This document shows positions 30,228-38,981 of a stretch of 64,000 bases of DNA, piece after piece. The translations under genes were made by a program, and so were the position numbers. Every line of letters starts with the position of its first letter. The first letter of the stretch is position 1. Below the pieces are notes generated by a model. It saw nothing but the letters and a program-made list of their open reading frames with translations. It was not told the DNA's origin and ran no database searches. The DNA comes from Novosphingobium sp. (lineage in GTDB: Bacteria > Pseudomonadota > Alphaproteobacteria > Sphingomonadales > Sphingomonadaceae): NCBI RefSeq assembly GCF_027531025.1, contig NZ_JAPZQX010000005.1, positions 62,001 through 126,000 of the forward strand. Direction: 5' to 3'.

Positions 30228-32926
30228 GGGGCGGCAACCACCTGCGCCACGGCCAGCGGCTGCAACCGGATCCGCCCCAGCCGCAGCGAGGGATTGGTCC
30301 GGTCGATCCGCAGCGCCTGACCCAGGTCCGCCCGCACCCCCAGCGCCGCCGCGCTCGCCGCGCCCAGGCGCAGGCGATAGTCGCCATAGGGCACGGCATC
30401 GAACAGCACGTAGCCATCGAAATCGCTGGCCACCTGGCGCACCACCCGGCCAGCCGGATCGGTCAGCTCGATCGTGACGCCTTCGCGTGGTTCGCCATCG
30501 GGACCAAGCAGGATCGCCTCGACCTCGCCGGTCGGGGCCAGCGGCAGGCTGATCTTCGCCGCGACGCCGGGGCGCGGCACAACCACCACGCCCGGCCCCT
30601 TGGGCTGCAGTAGCGGATCGGCCAGGCTGCCGGCATCGATCGAGACCAGCACCGGCATATAGGGTGCCAGCCCGTCGATCACCGTGCGGCCGGCCTGATT
30701 TGTCGGCGTCTCGGAATGACGGAAGCCGGCTTCGACCGAGACGCCCTCGACCAGGCTTTCATGGGCCTGGCGATAGCCATCGCCATTGTCGTCCCGGAAC
30801 ACCTCGATCGCGGCCTGGCCGCTTTCGGCGAGCCGCTGGCGCGACATTCGCCAGCCACCATCGACCGGATCCGGCCCGAAGCTGAAGCCCAGCGTCAGCC
30901 CGAACGACAGGCGGCCGCGATTGTCGGCCCGGCCTTCGGCGCGCAGGGCAAAGCGATCGAACTGGCGGACCCAGCCGAGCGAGTATTCATGCCGCTTCGC
31001 GCGCGCGTCGTGCTCGTAGCCCAGCCGCAGGGTGGATGACTTGCCAAGACCCGTCTCCGCCACGACCTGGGTGTTTTCCAGTCCGTGCTCGCTGCCGCTC
31101 AGCGCAAAGCGGGCACTGCCGCGCAGCCGCACCGGGCCGACCGCAGTATTGCCGATCAGCGTCAGGCGCGAACCGAGATCGCTGGCGGCCGAGGCCCAGC
31201 CCGGCCCGGCAGCCGTGCGGTGGGCCAGTTCGGCGGTCAACGTGGTACGGCGCAGCTGGACCGAGCCGCGCATTAACCATTCGGTAACCTTTGCCCCCTT
31301 GCGCGTGGCATAGTGCCGCACCCCGGCCTCGACCGGCAGACGCCAGGAACCCAGCTTCAGCCCGGTACCCAGGCGCAGGCTGTATTCGCGCCGCTGCTGG
31401 GCATCGACCAGTTCGCTGTCAAACTCGCCATCGATCCACAGGACCTGCGCATCATAGCGCAGCCCGCCCAGCCGGCCGAGCGCCTGGGCGCGCAAGGCCC
31501 GGCCCGCGCCGAACTGCTGGGCACCGGCCACTTCGAGCAGCATCCGGCCGAGCGAGCGCCGCAGCGTCGCTTCGGTATAATGGCGGCGTTGTCCGGCCAG
31601 CATCAGGCTTTGATATTCGATGCCGACCGTCGTCCTTCGGTCGATTCCGCGTTCCACGCCCACGCCCCAGCGCCAGCCGGTGTGCGGATCGGTGAAATTG
31701 CTGGTCAGGTCGATCAGATCGCGCCCGGCATCGACAATACCCGCCCAGTAGAGCGTCTTGCCCGCCGGAATGCTGTCGATCCCGACTGGCATCGACGAGC
31801 GCTCGCGCTTGATCTGACCCTGCGGGCCGTAAAGCACGACTTCGAAGTCGTTCTCGCCCCACAGCAGCTCGATATTGTCGAAACGATAGCGCCCGTCGCC
31901 GCGATCGGCCTGGTAAGCGCGCAGTTCCCCGTTGCGATAGAGTTCGGCATCCCAGCCGACCGGCATGGAACCGGCCAGCGAAGTGACGCCAAAGCGTCCC
32001 GGCCGGTTGAGCGGCTGGTTGGAGACGAAAGCCCCCCGGCCATAGGCGGTCTGCCCGGTCAAGGCCCCGCGAACGGTCTCGACATCACCCAGCGCCACTT
32101 GCGTTGCCCGCAGCGGTCCGAGCAATTCGGCCGATGGATCGTTGCGGAACAGCTTGAGCCGCAGCGAATCCGCCCCGGCATTGCTGTTGCCCGCAAGACG
32201 GGCGGTGTAGCTCATCCCCAGGGCCTCCCCGGCGGCCAGGGCCTCGAACTGGACACTGGCCCCGCCCTGCCGGGCCCATTGGGCCTGGACCTGGACATCG
32301 ACGGACGGCATCCGCCAGCCCTGATAGGGCAACTGGGCCTGGGGAAGCTTGGCCAGGTCAAATTCGGCCATGCGCGGTTCGCGAAGTCGCGCCGCGCGAC
32401 TCTTGCGCTCGATGGCTTCAAGGAACGGCAGCTTGCGGTCGGATTCCAGCACGACCGCCAGGTTCGAAAGATCGGCGCGGAAGCGAACCCCCATCCAGCC
32501 GGACAGTGCCTTCAGGTCGACGCACCAGCCTTCGGGCGTATCGTAGACGGCTCCGGCGGCAAGCGCGCGACTGCCGTTCATGGTTTGTACCGTATTTGAA
32601 TCGCGATCGAGGACGAAGCGCTGATCCTCCGCGAAGAGCCAGCCAGTTGCGCGGCGCGACTTCTTGTCAAGTCGCACCGGCAGGTCGAGTGCCTGGATCA
32701 GGTCGGCCAGATCGACACAGACCCCGGCCGGGATCTGGTAACCGCGCATCGGTTCGCCCAGCTTGTACTGACCGCTGCGCAGTTCAAGGATCAGCGAATC
32801 CTCGTCACTGGCAGTCCACCCGGTCCCGTGGGCCTGGGCCTGGGCTGGCGCGCTGCCCACACCAACGCCGAGCGCCGCCCCGAACAGGGCGGCGGCCAGG
32901 CGCAGCTGTGGGAGGCGATGCCTCAT
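30224..32926 (-). CDS. Usher-like outer membrane protein of a DUF4402 pilus locus
   Basis: A 900-residue exported protein that I infer secretes and assembles the pilin encoded upstream. After a signal peptide (ending SAPAQA) it has an N-terminal domain of about 140 residues. A long beta-rich region follows with usher-like phrases: SLAGSMPVGWDAELYRNGEL, RYRFDNIELLWGENDFEVVL and YGPQGQIKRERSSMPVGI. The next 300 residues show alternating strands as in an outer membrane barrel. The C-terminus holds SdrD/carboxypeptidase-regulatory-like beta modules (EVFRDDNGDGYRQAHES, DGEPREGVTIELTDPAGR). It follows the chaperone gene by 37 bp. It departs from classical FimD/PapC ushers, so the call is by context plus motifs. 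Confidence 0.72.
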   Translation of the reverse strand: MRHRLPQLRLAAALFGAALGVGVGSAPAQAQAHGTGWTASDEDSLILELRSGQYKLGEPMRGYQIPAGVCVDLADLIQALDLPVRLDKKSRRATGWLFAEDQRFVLDRDSNTVQTMNGSRALAAGAVYDTPEGWCVDLKALSGWMGVRFRADLSNLAVVLESDRKLPFLEAIERKSRAARLREPRMAEFDLAKLPQAQLPYQGWRMPSVDVQVQAQWARQGGASVQFEALAAGEALGMSYTARLAGNSNAGADSLRLKLFRNDPSAELLGPLRATQVALGDVETVRGALTGQTAYGRGAFVSNQPLNRPGRFGVTSLAGSMPVGWDAELYRNGELRAYQADRGDGRYRFDNIELLWGENDFEVVLYGPQGQIKRERSSMPVGIDSIPAGKTLYWAGIVDAGRDLIDLTSNFTDPHTGWRWGVGVERGIDRRTTVGIEYQSLMLAGQRRHYTEATLRRSLGRMLLEVAGAQQFGAGRALRAQALGRLGGLRYDAQVLWIDGEFDSELVDAQQRREYSLRLGTGLKLGSWRLPVEAGVRHYATRKGAKVTEWLMRGSVQLRRTTLTAELAHRTAAGPGWASAASDLGSRLTLIGNTAVGPVRLRGSARFALSGSEHGLENTQVVAETGLGKSSTLRLGYEHDARAKRHEYSLGWVRQFDRFALRAEGRADNRGRLSFGLTLGFSFGPDPVDGGWRMSRQRLAESGQAAIEVFRDDNGDGYRQAHESLVEGVSVEAGFRHSETPTNQAGRTVIDGLAPYMPVLVSIDAGSLADPLLQPKGPGVVVVPRPGVAAKISLPLAPTGEVEAILLGPDGEPREGVTIELTDPAGRVVRQVASDFDGYVLFDAVPYGDYRLRLGAASAAALGVRADLGQALRIDRTNPSLRLGRIRLQPLAVAQVVAAP

Positions 32927-32963
32927 GACGTCAGATGTCCGATTCTATATTCTTTTGAGCGAC

Positions 32964-33794
32964 TTACTGGATCGCGCTGGTGACTTCGGCGATCAGCTGC
33001 CCGCCGTTTTCGGGCATTTCGCGATATTCGATGCGCACCGGACCCTTGAGCTTGCCCAGCTGGTCGGCTGACAGAGGGATCTTGACGGTGCGGCCCTCGA
33101 CCTCGGGATAGATCGCGACGCCCTTGATCTGGAACACCTGCTCGCTGCCACGCTTGCCCAGGATCTCGCCATAGACCGAGCGCTGGCCGGTACGGCGCAT
33201 GTCGAGTTCAAGCACCGTGTTGGTCGCGGTGCGGACCAGCCGCGGGTTGGCTATCGTCGCCCCGGCCTCGAGCCGACCCTTGCGGATGAAGACCGGGATG
33301 GTGATGCCATAGACCGGGGTAAGCCGGATCGAGAGCTGGCCGGCCGCCGCCTGTTCCTGCGCCGCTTCGGGGGAGAGCGCCGGCGGCACGGCGCGGAAGC
33401 TCATGTGCACGCGGTATTCGCCATCGGGCAGTTCGGGCGCGGGTCGCGCGCTGAGCCGGATCGACTGAGGCTGGCCGGGCAGCAGGGTGATTCGCCGCGG
33501 GGCATAGCGCAGCATCTCGAGCGCCGCCTTCTCGGTGGCATTGGCCTCGGCCTCGGTGACGTCGGCAAAGTTGCCGTCCGCCTCCATCCGGCGCAGCTCG
33601 ACTCCGATGCGATAGGTCGCCGGCTGGCTGCCGATATTGCTCAGGACGACTTCGGCATTACCGCCACCGTTCAGCACGACCCGCGTCGGCGCGACCAGCA
33701 GGTCGCCCTGCGCAGAGGCAGGCGTGGCCAGAGCTGCGGCAACAATCGTCCCCAGGCCAAGGGCCAGGCGGTTCAGCGAATTGGTGAAGGTCAT
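32964..33794 (-). CDS. PapD-like periplasmic pilus chaperone
   Basis: A 276-residue periplasmic protein with a signal peptide cleaved near ASA-Q (residues 28/29). The mature part begins DLLVAPTRVVLNGGGNAEVV, matching strand A of PapD-type chaperones. The arginine at about residue 38 is at the position of PapD Arg8. ITIPVFIRKG supplies the basic residue at the Lys112 position. These two residues anchor the pilin C-terminus in known chaperones. Two Ig-like domains are expected. It lies between the DUF4402 gene and the usher-like gene, preceded by a terminator hairpin at 33918-33948. Confidence 0.83.
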   Translation of the reverse strand: MTFTNSLNRLALGLGTIVAAALATPASAQGDLLVAPTRVVLNGGGNAEVVLSNIGSQPATYRIGVELRRMEADGNFADVTEAEANATEKAALEMLRYAPRRITLLPGQPQSIRLSARPAPELPDGEYRVHMSFRAVPPALSPEAAQEQAAAGQLSIRLTPVYGITIPVFIRKGRLEAGATIANPRLVRTATNTVLELDMRRTGQRSVYGEILGKRGSEQVFQIKGVAIYPEVEGRTVKIPLSADQLGKLKGPVRIEYREMPENGGQLIAEVTSAIQ

Positions 33795-33917
33795 TTCCTG
33801 CGGGTTCCCCGTATTCCTTGACCGGAGCCTGTCTTGCGCTCCGGGTGTTCCCGTAGGTGTTAGGAAAACAGGGTTAACATCCCGCTAAGCATGATGCGGG
33901 CCAGGACCAAAAGCGAA

Positions 33918-33948
33918 GGGCCGCATCAGCGTCTGGCTGATGCGGCCC
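33918..33948 (-). terminator. Intra-operon terminator/attenuator between pilin and chaperone genes
   Basis: On the minus strand GGGCCGCATCAGC-CAGAC-GCTGATGCGGCCC is a perfect 13-pair stem with a five-base loop followed by TTCGCTTTT. It lies 47 bp past the pilin stop and 124 bp before the chaperone start. Partial termination here would yield more pilin than chaperone/usher mRNA. Confidence 0.8.
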
Positions 33949-33994
33949 CTGGTCTCCCGCCTCCGCCCCGAGGGACGGATCCGGTTATCGCAAC

Positions 33995-34519
33995 TTACTG
34001 GTATTCGACCGAAACGTCGAAGGTCCCTCTGTACACGCCCGAAGCCTGGCCCGAACCAACGGTCAGCGTGCCGCCGACGTTGAAGGTGGCCGAACCGGTC
34101 GAGGGGCTCAGCTGGAACGAACCGCCCGGGTTCGAGTTGAAGCCGGCCAGCGACATCGACGGAGCCGGACCAGCGCCAGCCCAGCCCTGCAGGCTCAGCG
34201 TGGCAGCCGAGGTCGGCAGGCTGACGACGACCGAAGTGCCGTTGGTGCCGGTCACGGTGAAGCCAGCCGGGGCGCGGGTGCCGGTTGAAACCAGCGAACC
34301 CGACGAAGCAACGGTGCCGTCGGCGTTGACGGTCACGGTGCCGCCGGTGTTGGCCGCGATCTGGCCGAAGTTCAGGGCCGAATCGGCCGAAACAGTCAGC
34401 GTGCTGAGCACTTCCGCCGTGGCGGTGGCAGTGGCCGAAGTGGCCGCGTGAGCAACCGAACCAAACGAAGCGGCGCTCAGCGCAGCACCAACAAGAGCAA
34501 GACGAAGCGAATTACGCAT
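33995..34519 (-). CDS. DUF4402 pilin-like structural subunit
   Basis: A 174-residue exported beta-rich protein of the DUF4402 family, probably the major fibre subunit. The signal peptide ends SVAHA. The mature N-terminus TSATATATAEVLSTLTVS has the alternating hydrophobic pattern of a donor strand. The C-terminus, GVYRGTFDVSVEYQ, has a glycine 14 residues from the end and a penultimate tyrosine. That is the pattern recognised by PapD-type chaperones in classical pilins. There are no cysteines in the mature part. ATG 34519 is used with GGAAGGG upstream. The 5' leader holds a CCGCCC/GGGCGG hairpin at 34566-34582. Confidence 0.85.
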   Translation of the reverse strand: MRNSLRLALVGAALSAASFGSVAHAATSATATATAEVLSTLTVSADSALNFGQIAANTGGTVTVNADGTVASSGSLVSTGTRAPAGFTVTGTNGTSVVVSLPTSAATLSLQGWAGAGPAPSMSLAGFNSNPGGSFQLSPSTGSATFNVGGTLTVGSGQASGVYRGTFDVSVEYQ

Positions 34520-34632
34520 TTGATCAGTATCCCTTCCAAGCAATCTACAAGACAGCGCCAGAACGCCGCCCCGAACGGGCGGTCTGCCCCCATTCGCAAG
34601 CACCTATGTAAATACCCGGAGTTGTGGGATTA

Positions 34633-34664
34633 TTTTCCGGTATGGTTAATGGATGACCGGAAAA
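34633..34664. promoter_or_regulatory. Inverted repeat in AT-rich promoter region upstream of the pilin gene
   Basis: TTTTCCGGT, 14 bp, then ACCGGAAAA is a perfect nine-bp inverted repeat in an unusually AT-rich gap between parB and the pilin gene. It lies 114 bp before the pilin start. It may be an operator, or a terminator for parB; the arms are long for a simple terminator and the loop is large. Confidence 0.5.
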
Positions 34665-34704
34665 TGTTAACGCTTTGCCCGCAAAAACACCTAATCATTA
34701 CTGC

Positions 34705-35673
34705 TTATATACCGCCACCGGTCAGCCGCTGGCAGATCAGGTCCAGTTGGTCGAGCGTGCGGTAACGAATCGTCACCGCACCCGACCTCGGATCGGCATC
34801 GGTGTTGATTCGCACTGACAGGCCGAGGAACTCCTCAAGGTGGCTCTGCACTGCAGCGATATCGGCCGAGCTGGCCGAATCGCGCTCGCTGCGGGCCCGG
34901 CGCGGCGCACTGGTGCCGGTGGTCTTGCGGCGGGCCAGTCGCTCGACCTCGCGGACCGACAGCTGCTTGCTCACCGCCTGCTCGGCAAGCGTGGCGGCAT
35001 CCTCCACCCCGACCAGCGCGCGGGCGTGGCCCATGGAGAGCTTGCCCGCCTCGACCAGTTCGACAACGCTGTCCGGCAGGCTCAGCAGTCGCTGCAGGTT
35101 CGCGACATGGCTGCGGCTCTTGTCGACCAGCCGGGCGATCTCCGCCTGGGTCAGCCCATCATTCTCGGCCAGACGATGATAGGCGCGCGCTTCCTCGATC
35201 GGGTTGAGATCCTCGCGCTGAAGGTTCTCGATCAGCGCCAGCGCGGTGACCTCGCGCTCATCCAAATCGCGAACAATTGCTGGAATTTCATGGATTTGTG
35301 CGCGCTGAGCGGCGCGCCAGCGACGTTCACCCGCTACCAGCCGCCACCGTCCGGCCCCGTATGGCGTGACAATCACCGGCTGGATCAACCCGCGCTGGCC
35401 GATCGAGGCGGCCAGTTCGTCCAGCGCGGCCTCGTCGAAGTGACGCCGCGGCTGGTCCGGATGGGGCACGATATCGGCCACGGCCAGCATGGCCAGCCCT
35501 TCGCGCGGTGCTGCACTGCCACCGGGTGCAGTTACCGCGGCCGGATTGACCAGCGGCTCTTCGCGGCGGCTGTCACCCAACAAGGCGCCAAGGCCGCGAC
35601 CCAAGGCTGGCGGCTTCTTGCGTGCGCCAGTTGCCGGCGGAACCGAAATGCGGATGATCTCGTCGTCGCTCAT
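34705..35673 (-). CDS. parB: Chromosome-partitioning protein ParB
   Basis: ParB loads at parS as a CTP-dependent sliding clamp and directs origin segregation with ParA. The 322 residues have the N-terminal ParA-contact motif GRGLGALLG and the CTP-binding domain with GERRWRAA and ENLQREDLNPIEEARAY. The helix-turn-helix reads LTQAEIARLVDKSRSHVANL. The C-terminal dimerisation domain ends RTLDQLDLICQRL. Start ATG overlaps the parA stop (35670-35673). Three parS sites lie within 4.3 kb upstream. Confidence 0.97.
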   Translation of the reverse strand: MSDDEIIRISVPPATGARKKPPALGRGLGALLGDSRREEPLVNPAAVTAPGGSAAPREGLAMLAVADIVPHPDQPRRHFDEAALDELAASIGQRGLIQPVIVTPYGAGRWRLVAGERRWRAAQRAQIHEIPAIVRDLDEREVTALALIENLQREDLNPIEEARAYHRLAENDGLTQAEIARLVDKSRSHVANLQRLLSLPDSVVELVEAGKLSMGHARALVGVEDAATLAEQAVSKQLSVREVERLARRKTTGTSAPRRARSERDSASSADIAAVQSHLEEFLGLSVRINTDADPRSGAVTIRYRTLDQLDLICQRLTGGGI

Positions 35674-36446
35674 GCGGCTTTCCTTGCTTCGGGCAGGCGG
35701 GCAATCAGTTCGCGGGCCAGGGCCATATAGGCGCGACTGCCGGCGCAGGCATGGTCATAGACCAGCGCGGGCAGGCCATGGCTGGGCGCTTCGGACAGCC
35801 GGACATTGCGCGGAATCACCGCGTCGAACACCAGCGGCCCCAAGCACGAGCGCACATCGTCCGCCACCTGGTCGGTCAAACGGTTGCGGCGATCGAACAT
35901 GGTCAGCGCCACGCCGATGATCCCCAGATCCGGATTGAACCGCTGCTGCACCTGTTCGACCGTGCGCAGCAGCTGGCTCAGCCCCTCCAGCGCGAAAAAC
36001 TCGCATTGCAGCGGCACCAGGAGGGTATCGGCGGCACACAGCGCATTTAGCGTCAGCAGGCCCAGCGAGGGCGGGCAATCGATCAGGCAGATATCGTGGC
36101 CAACGTCCTGGCCCAAGGCGGCGGCCAGTCGCTCAGTCCGGTTCTCGACCGAAACCAGCTCAACCTCGGCGCCAGACAGGTCGACCGTCGCCGGAACAAT
36201 ATCCAGCCCCGGAATCCGCGTTGGCACAACGCATTCACGCAGCGGGACCTGATCGACCAGCAGATCGTAAGTCGAGCGTTCGCGTTGATCCACGCCGATC
36301 CCGATCCCGGTCGAGGCATTGCCCTGCGGGTCAAGGTCGATCAGCAGGACTTTCGAGCCAGTTGCGGCCAGGGCCGTGGCCAGGTTGATCGCCGTGGTGG
36401 TCTTGCCCACCCCGCCCTTCTGGTTAGCGATCGCCATGCGAATCAC
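35670..36446 (-). CDS. parA: Chromosome-partitioning ATPase ParA
   Basis: ParA is the Walker-type ATPase that moves ParB-parS complexes. The product has about 258 residues with the deviant Walker A ANQKGGVGKTTTAIN, LLIDLDPQGNAST and Walker B-like CLIDCPPSLG. I choose the GTG at 36446 (VIRMAIANQ), since AAAGGAAG lies six bases upstream and its GTGA overlaps the rsmG stop. The ATG at 36437 is three codons later. The order rsmG-parA-parB with overlapping ends indicates one translationally coupled unit. Confidence 0.96.
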   Translation of the reverse strand: MIRMAIANQKGGVGKTTTAINLATALAATGSKVLLIDLDPQGNASTGIGIGVDQRERSTYDLLVDQVPLRECVVPTRIPGLDIVPATVDLSGAEVELVSVENRTERLAAALGQDVGHDICLIDCPPSLGLLTLNALCAADTLLVPLQCEFFALEGLSQLLRTVEQVQQRFNPDLGIIGVALTMFDRRNRLTDQVADDVRSCLGPLVFDAVIPRNVRLSEAPSHGLPALVYDHACAGSRAYMALARELIARLPEARKAA

Positions 36447-37084
36447 GGTTTTCTTCCTTTCGGCCCCAAGAGGTGCCCCACAATCACGCCGGCTTCGGTA
36501 TCGGTGAGCGATTGTTCCACGTGAAACAGATGATTCCACCGACTCAACTCTAGCAGTTCCTGCTGCGCCGAACGCCCCTTCGGCAACAGGTATAGCGTGT
36601 CCTTTGTGGAAAATCGTGCGGATAGCTCGAGCAATCTGGGTAGTGGCGCGAAAGCCCGTGCCGAAATGACGCGAAAACTGCGGCTGGGAACCAATTCAAG
36701 CCGTGACCCGATCACACTGGCCCGCTCCAGACCCAGTGCCGCCCGCACCCGCTCAAGCCATTCGACCCGCCGCGCCCGCGATTCGACCATGACCACCTCG
36801 CATTCAGGGCGCAGCGCGGCGATCACCAGGCCGGGAAACCCCGCACCAGTGCCAAGGTCGAGCCAAGGCGAGGATGTTTCACGTGGAACATGGGCCAGCA
36901 ATTGCGCCGAATCGACGATATGGCGCTGCCAGACCACAGGGAGGCTCCCTGCCGCCACCAGGTTCTGCCGGGTGTTCTCTTCGGCCAGCAAGGCGATGAG
37001 CCGCTCGATCCGCTCCGCCGCGAGCGCATCCCATTCGGGCCGAGCCGCCAACCAGGCTTGCGCCGCTGCCTCGCTGTCGATCAT
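36443..37084 (-). CDS. rsmG: 16S rRNA (guanine-N7)-methyltransferase RsmG
   Basis: RsmG methylates G527 of 16S rRNA using S-adenosylmethionine. The 213 residues include the SAM-binding motif [17 protein letters not shown] and the family stretch [39 protein letters not shown] follows. Two parS sites are built into the coding sequence: one encodes part of LFHVEQS near the C-terminus and the other part of HVPRETSS near residue 70. Starts and stops overlap mnmG (4 bp) and parA (4 bp). Confidence 0.96.
   Translation of the reverse strand: MIDSEAAAQAWLAARPEWDALAAERIERLIALLAEENTRQNLVAAGSLPVVWQRHIVDSAQLLAHVPRETSSPWLDLGTGAGFPGLVIAALRPECEVVMVESRARRVEWLERVRAALGLERASVIGSRLELVPSRSFRVISARAFAPLPRLLELSARFSTKDTLYLLPKGRSAQQELLELSRWNHLFHVEQSLTDTEAGVIVGHLLGPKGRKP
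36513..36528. promoter_or_regulatory. parS site inside rsmG (3' part)
   Basis: TGTTCCACGTGAAACA fits the conserved bacterial parS consensus TGTTNCACGTGAAACA exactly. It is read in the opposite orientation to the two other sites. Confidence 0.92.
36875..36890. promoter_or_regulatory. parS site inside rsmG (5' part)
   Basis: TGTTTCACGTGGAACA is the reverse complement of the consensus-matching 16-mer TGTTCCACGTGAAACA. It lies 362 bp from the first site. Confidence 0.92.
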
Positions 37085-38937
37085 GCCGCGATGTCGCTGC
37101 GACGGCGGGCATGGACCAGCAATGCCGCCAGTGCCGCCGGGGTAATGCCGGGAATCCGCCCCGCTGCAGCCAGAGTGGCCGGCCGCGCCTTGGTCAGCCG
37201 CTCAACCATCTCGCGCGACAGTCCGGGGATCTCCGCATAGGGAAAGTCGTCACCCAACGGCAGCGCCTCGCCCGCCCGCAGGTCGGCCAGCTCGTTCTCC
37301 TGCCGCGCCAGATACGGCGCATAAGCGGCATCTTCGGCCAGTTCGGCGGCAAGATCGGGATCGATTGCCACGGCCTCACCCAGCCAGGGTTCCAACGCGG
37401 CGAGATCGATGCCACCAAACCGCAGCCATTCGCGCATCGCCAGGCGACCGACATCAGCCCGCACGGGCAATCCGGCCTGAACCAATTCGTGCCCGGTGGC
37501 CATCTGATCGAGCGCCGCACCAATCGATTCCCGCGCTTCCTCGCGCCGCGCGAACCATCCCGCACGCTCTGAACCGACGCAGCCCGCCTCCAGCGCCAGC
37601 GGGGTCAGCCGGGTCGAGGCATTGTTGGCCCGCAGACGAAGTCGGTACTCCGCACGAGCCGTCAGCATTCGGTACGGCTCGCTCACCCCGTGCAGGGTCA
37701 GATCGTCGATCATCACCGCCATATAACTGTTGGCCCGGTCCAGCGCGATCGGCACGCGACCCAGTACTTCAGCCGCGGCCTGCATCCCGGCAACCAGGCC
37801 CTGCGCGGCGGCTTCCTCATAGCCGGTGGTGCCATTGATCTGCCCCGCGCAGTAGAGCCCCGGCAGATCGCGCAGTTCCAGGCTGGGGCGCAAGGCGCGC
37901 GGATCGATGTGATCATATTCCACCGCATAGCCCGGCACGACCATCTCGACACCTTCCAGACCGTCCATGGTCCGCAGCATGGCCAGCTGGACATCGGCCG
38001 GCAGCGAGGTGGAAATGCCATTGGGATAGACCAGATGGGTATCGAGGCCCTCCGGCTCCAGGAACACCTGGTGCCCGTCTCGGTCTCCGAAGCGATGGAT
38101 CTTATCCTCGATCGATGGGCAGTAACGCGGCCCCTGGGCATCAATTGCACCCGAAAACAGCGGCGAGCGGTGCAGGTTGGCACGAATGACGTCGTGGCTA
38201 CGGGCATTGGTGCGCGTGATCGCGCAGAATACTTGCGGCAGCACCCGGCCTGGCCCCAGCGCCGACATGGCCCATGGTTCGGCATCCGACGGCTGTTCTT
38301 CCAGCCGCGCCCAGTCGATCGTCCGCCCGTCGAGGCGCGGCGGCGTGCCGGTTTTCAGGCGTGCCATCGGCAGGGCTGCTTCGCGCAGCTGTTCGGCCAG
38401 CCGCTGGGCCGAAGCCTCGCCAATCCGGCCACCGACGATCCGCTCCTCACCCCGGAACAGCACTCCGCCCAGGAACGTGCCGGTACACAGCACCACGGCC
38501 CGCGCGGCGAGTGTCGTGCCATCGGCCAGGTCGATCCCCGCAACGCGCGAGCCACTAAGCCGCAACGCTGCCGCCTCACCGCGGATCAGCGTCAAGGGAC
38601 CCTGACGGGCAAGCAGGTGCTGCACCGCGGCCTTGAACCGCTTGCGGTCAGCCTGGACGCGCGGCCCCTGGACTGCGCTGCCCTTCGAACGATTGAGCAT
38701 CCGGTAATGGATGGCCCCGGCATCGGCGGCGCGGGCGATGATCCCGTCGCAGGCATCGACCTCGCGCACCAGGTGCCCCTTGCCCAGCCCGCCGATTGCC
38801 GGATTGCAGCTCATCGCGCCGATTGCGTCGAGATCGAAGCTGACCAGCGCGGTGCGCGTGCCCATCCGCGCGGCAGCGGCTGCCGCCTCGACTCCGGCGT
38901 GCCCGCCGCCCACTACGATGATGTCAAACTGATCCAT
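37081..38937 (-). CDS. mnmG: tRNA uridine-5-carboxymethylaminomethyl modification enzyme MnmG (GidA)
   Basis: Together with MnmE this FAD protein installs the cmnm5 group on U34 of tRNAs. The 618 residues start with the FAD dinucleotide fold [19 protein letters not shown]. They contain the GidA signatures [19 protein letters not shown] and [20 protein letters not shown]. The C-terminal helical domain ends with [16 protein letters not shown]. It overlaps rsmG by 4 bp and is separated from mnmE by 44 bp that contain a parS site. Confidence 0.97.
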   Translation of the reverse strand: MDQFDIIVVGGGHAGVEAAAAAARMGTRTALVSFDLDAIGAMSCNPAIGGLGKGHLVREVDACDGIIARAADAGAIHYRMLNRSKGSAVQGPRVQADRKRFKAAVQHLLARQGPLTLIRGEAAALRLSGSRVAGIDLADGTTLAARAVVLCTGTFLGGVLFRGEERIVGGRIGEASAQRLAEQLREAALPMARLKTGTPPRLDGRTIDWARLEEQPSDAEPWAMSALGPGRVLPQVFCAITRTNARSHDVIRANLHRSPLFSGAIDAQGPRYCPSIEDKIHRFGDRDGHQVFLEPEGLDTHLVYPNGISTSLPADVQLAMLRTMDGLEGVEMVVPGYAVEYDHIDPRALRPSLELRDLPGLYCAGQINGTTGYEEAAAQGLVAGMQAAAEVLGRVPIALDRANSYMAVMIDDLTLHGVSEPYRMLTARAEYRLRLRANNASTRLTPLALEAGCVGSERAGWFARREEARESIGAALDQMATGHELVQAGLPVRADVGRLAMREWLRFGGIDLAALEPWLGEAVAIDPDLAAELAEDAAYAPYLARQENELADLRAGEALPLGDDFPYAEIPGLSREMVERLTKARPATLAAAGRIPGITPAALAALLVHARRRSDIAA

Positions 38938-38963
38938 GTGCCGGGCGGGCTTTACCCCAGCGA

Positions 38964-38979
38964 TGTTTCACGTGGAACA
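38964..38979. promoter_or_regulatory. parS site in the mnmE-mnmG gap
   Basis: TGTTTCACGTGGAACA, identical to the site at 36875, lies in the 44-bp spacer and ends 3 bp before the mnmE stop codon. Confidence 0.92.
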
Positions 38980-38981
38980 GT

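Noticed and set aside
31313..32599. 428-residue open frame on the plus strand
   Set aside because: Antisense to the usher-like gene, which has a signal peptide and usher phrases.
36443..38937. The mnmG/rsmG/parAB segment as the replication origin itself
   Set aside because: Many bacteria have oriC near mnmG (gidA), but here there is no intergenic space with AT-rich or DnaA-box content. The hemE-ppsR gap fits the alphaproteobacterial pattern better.
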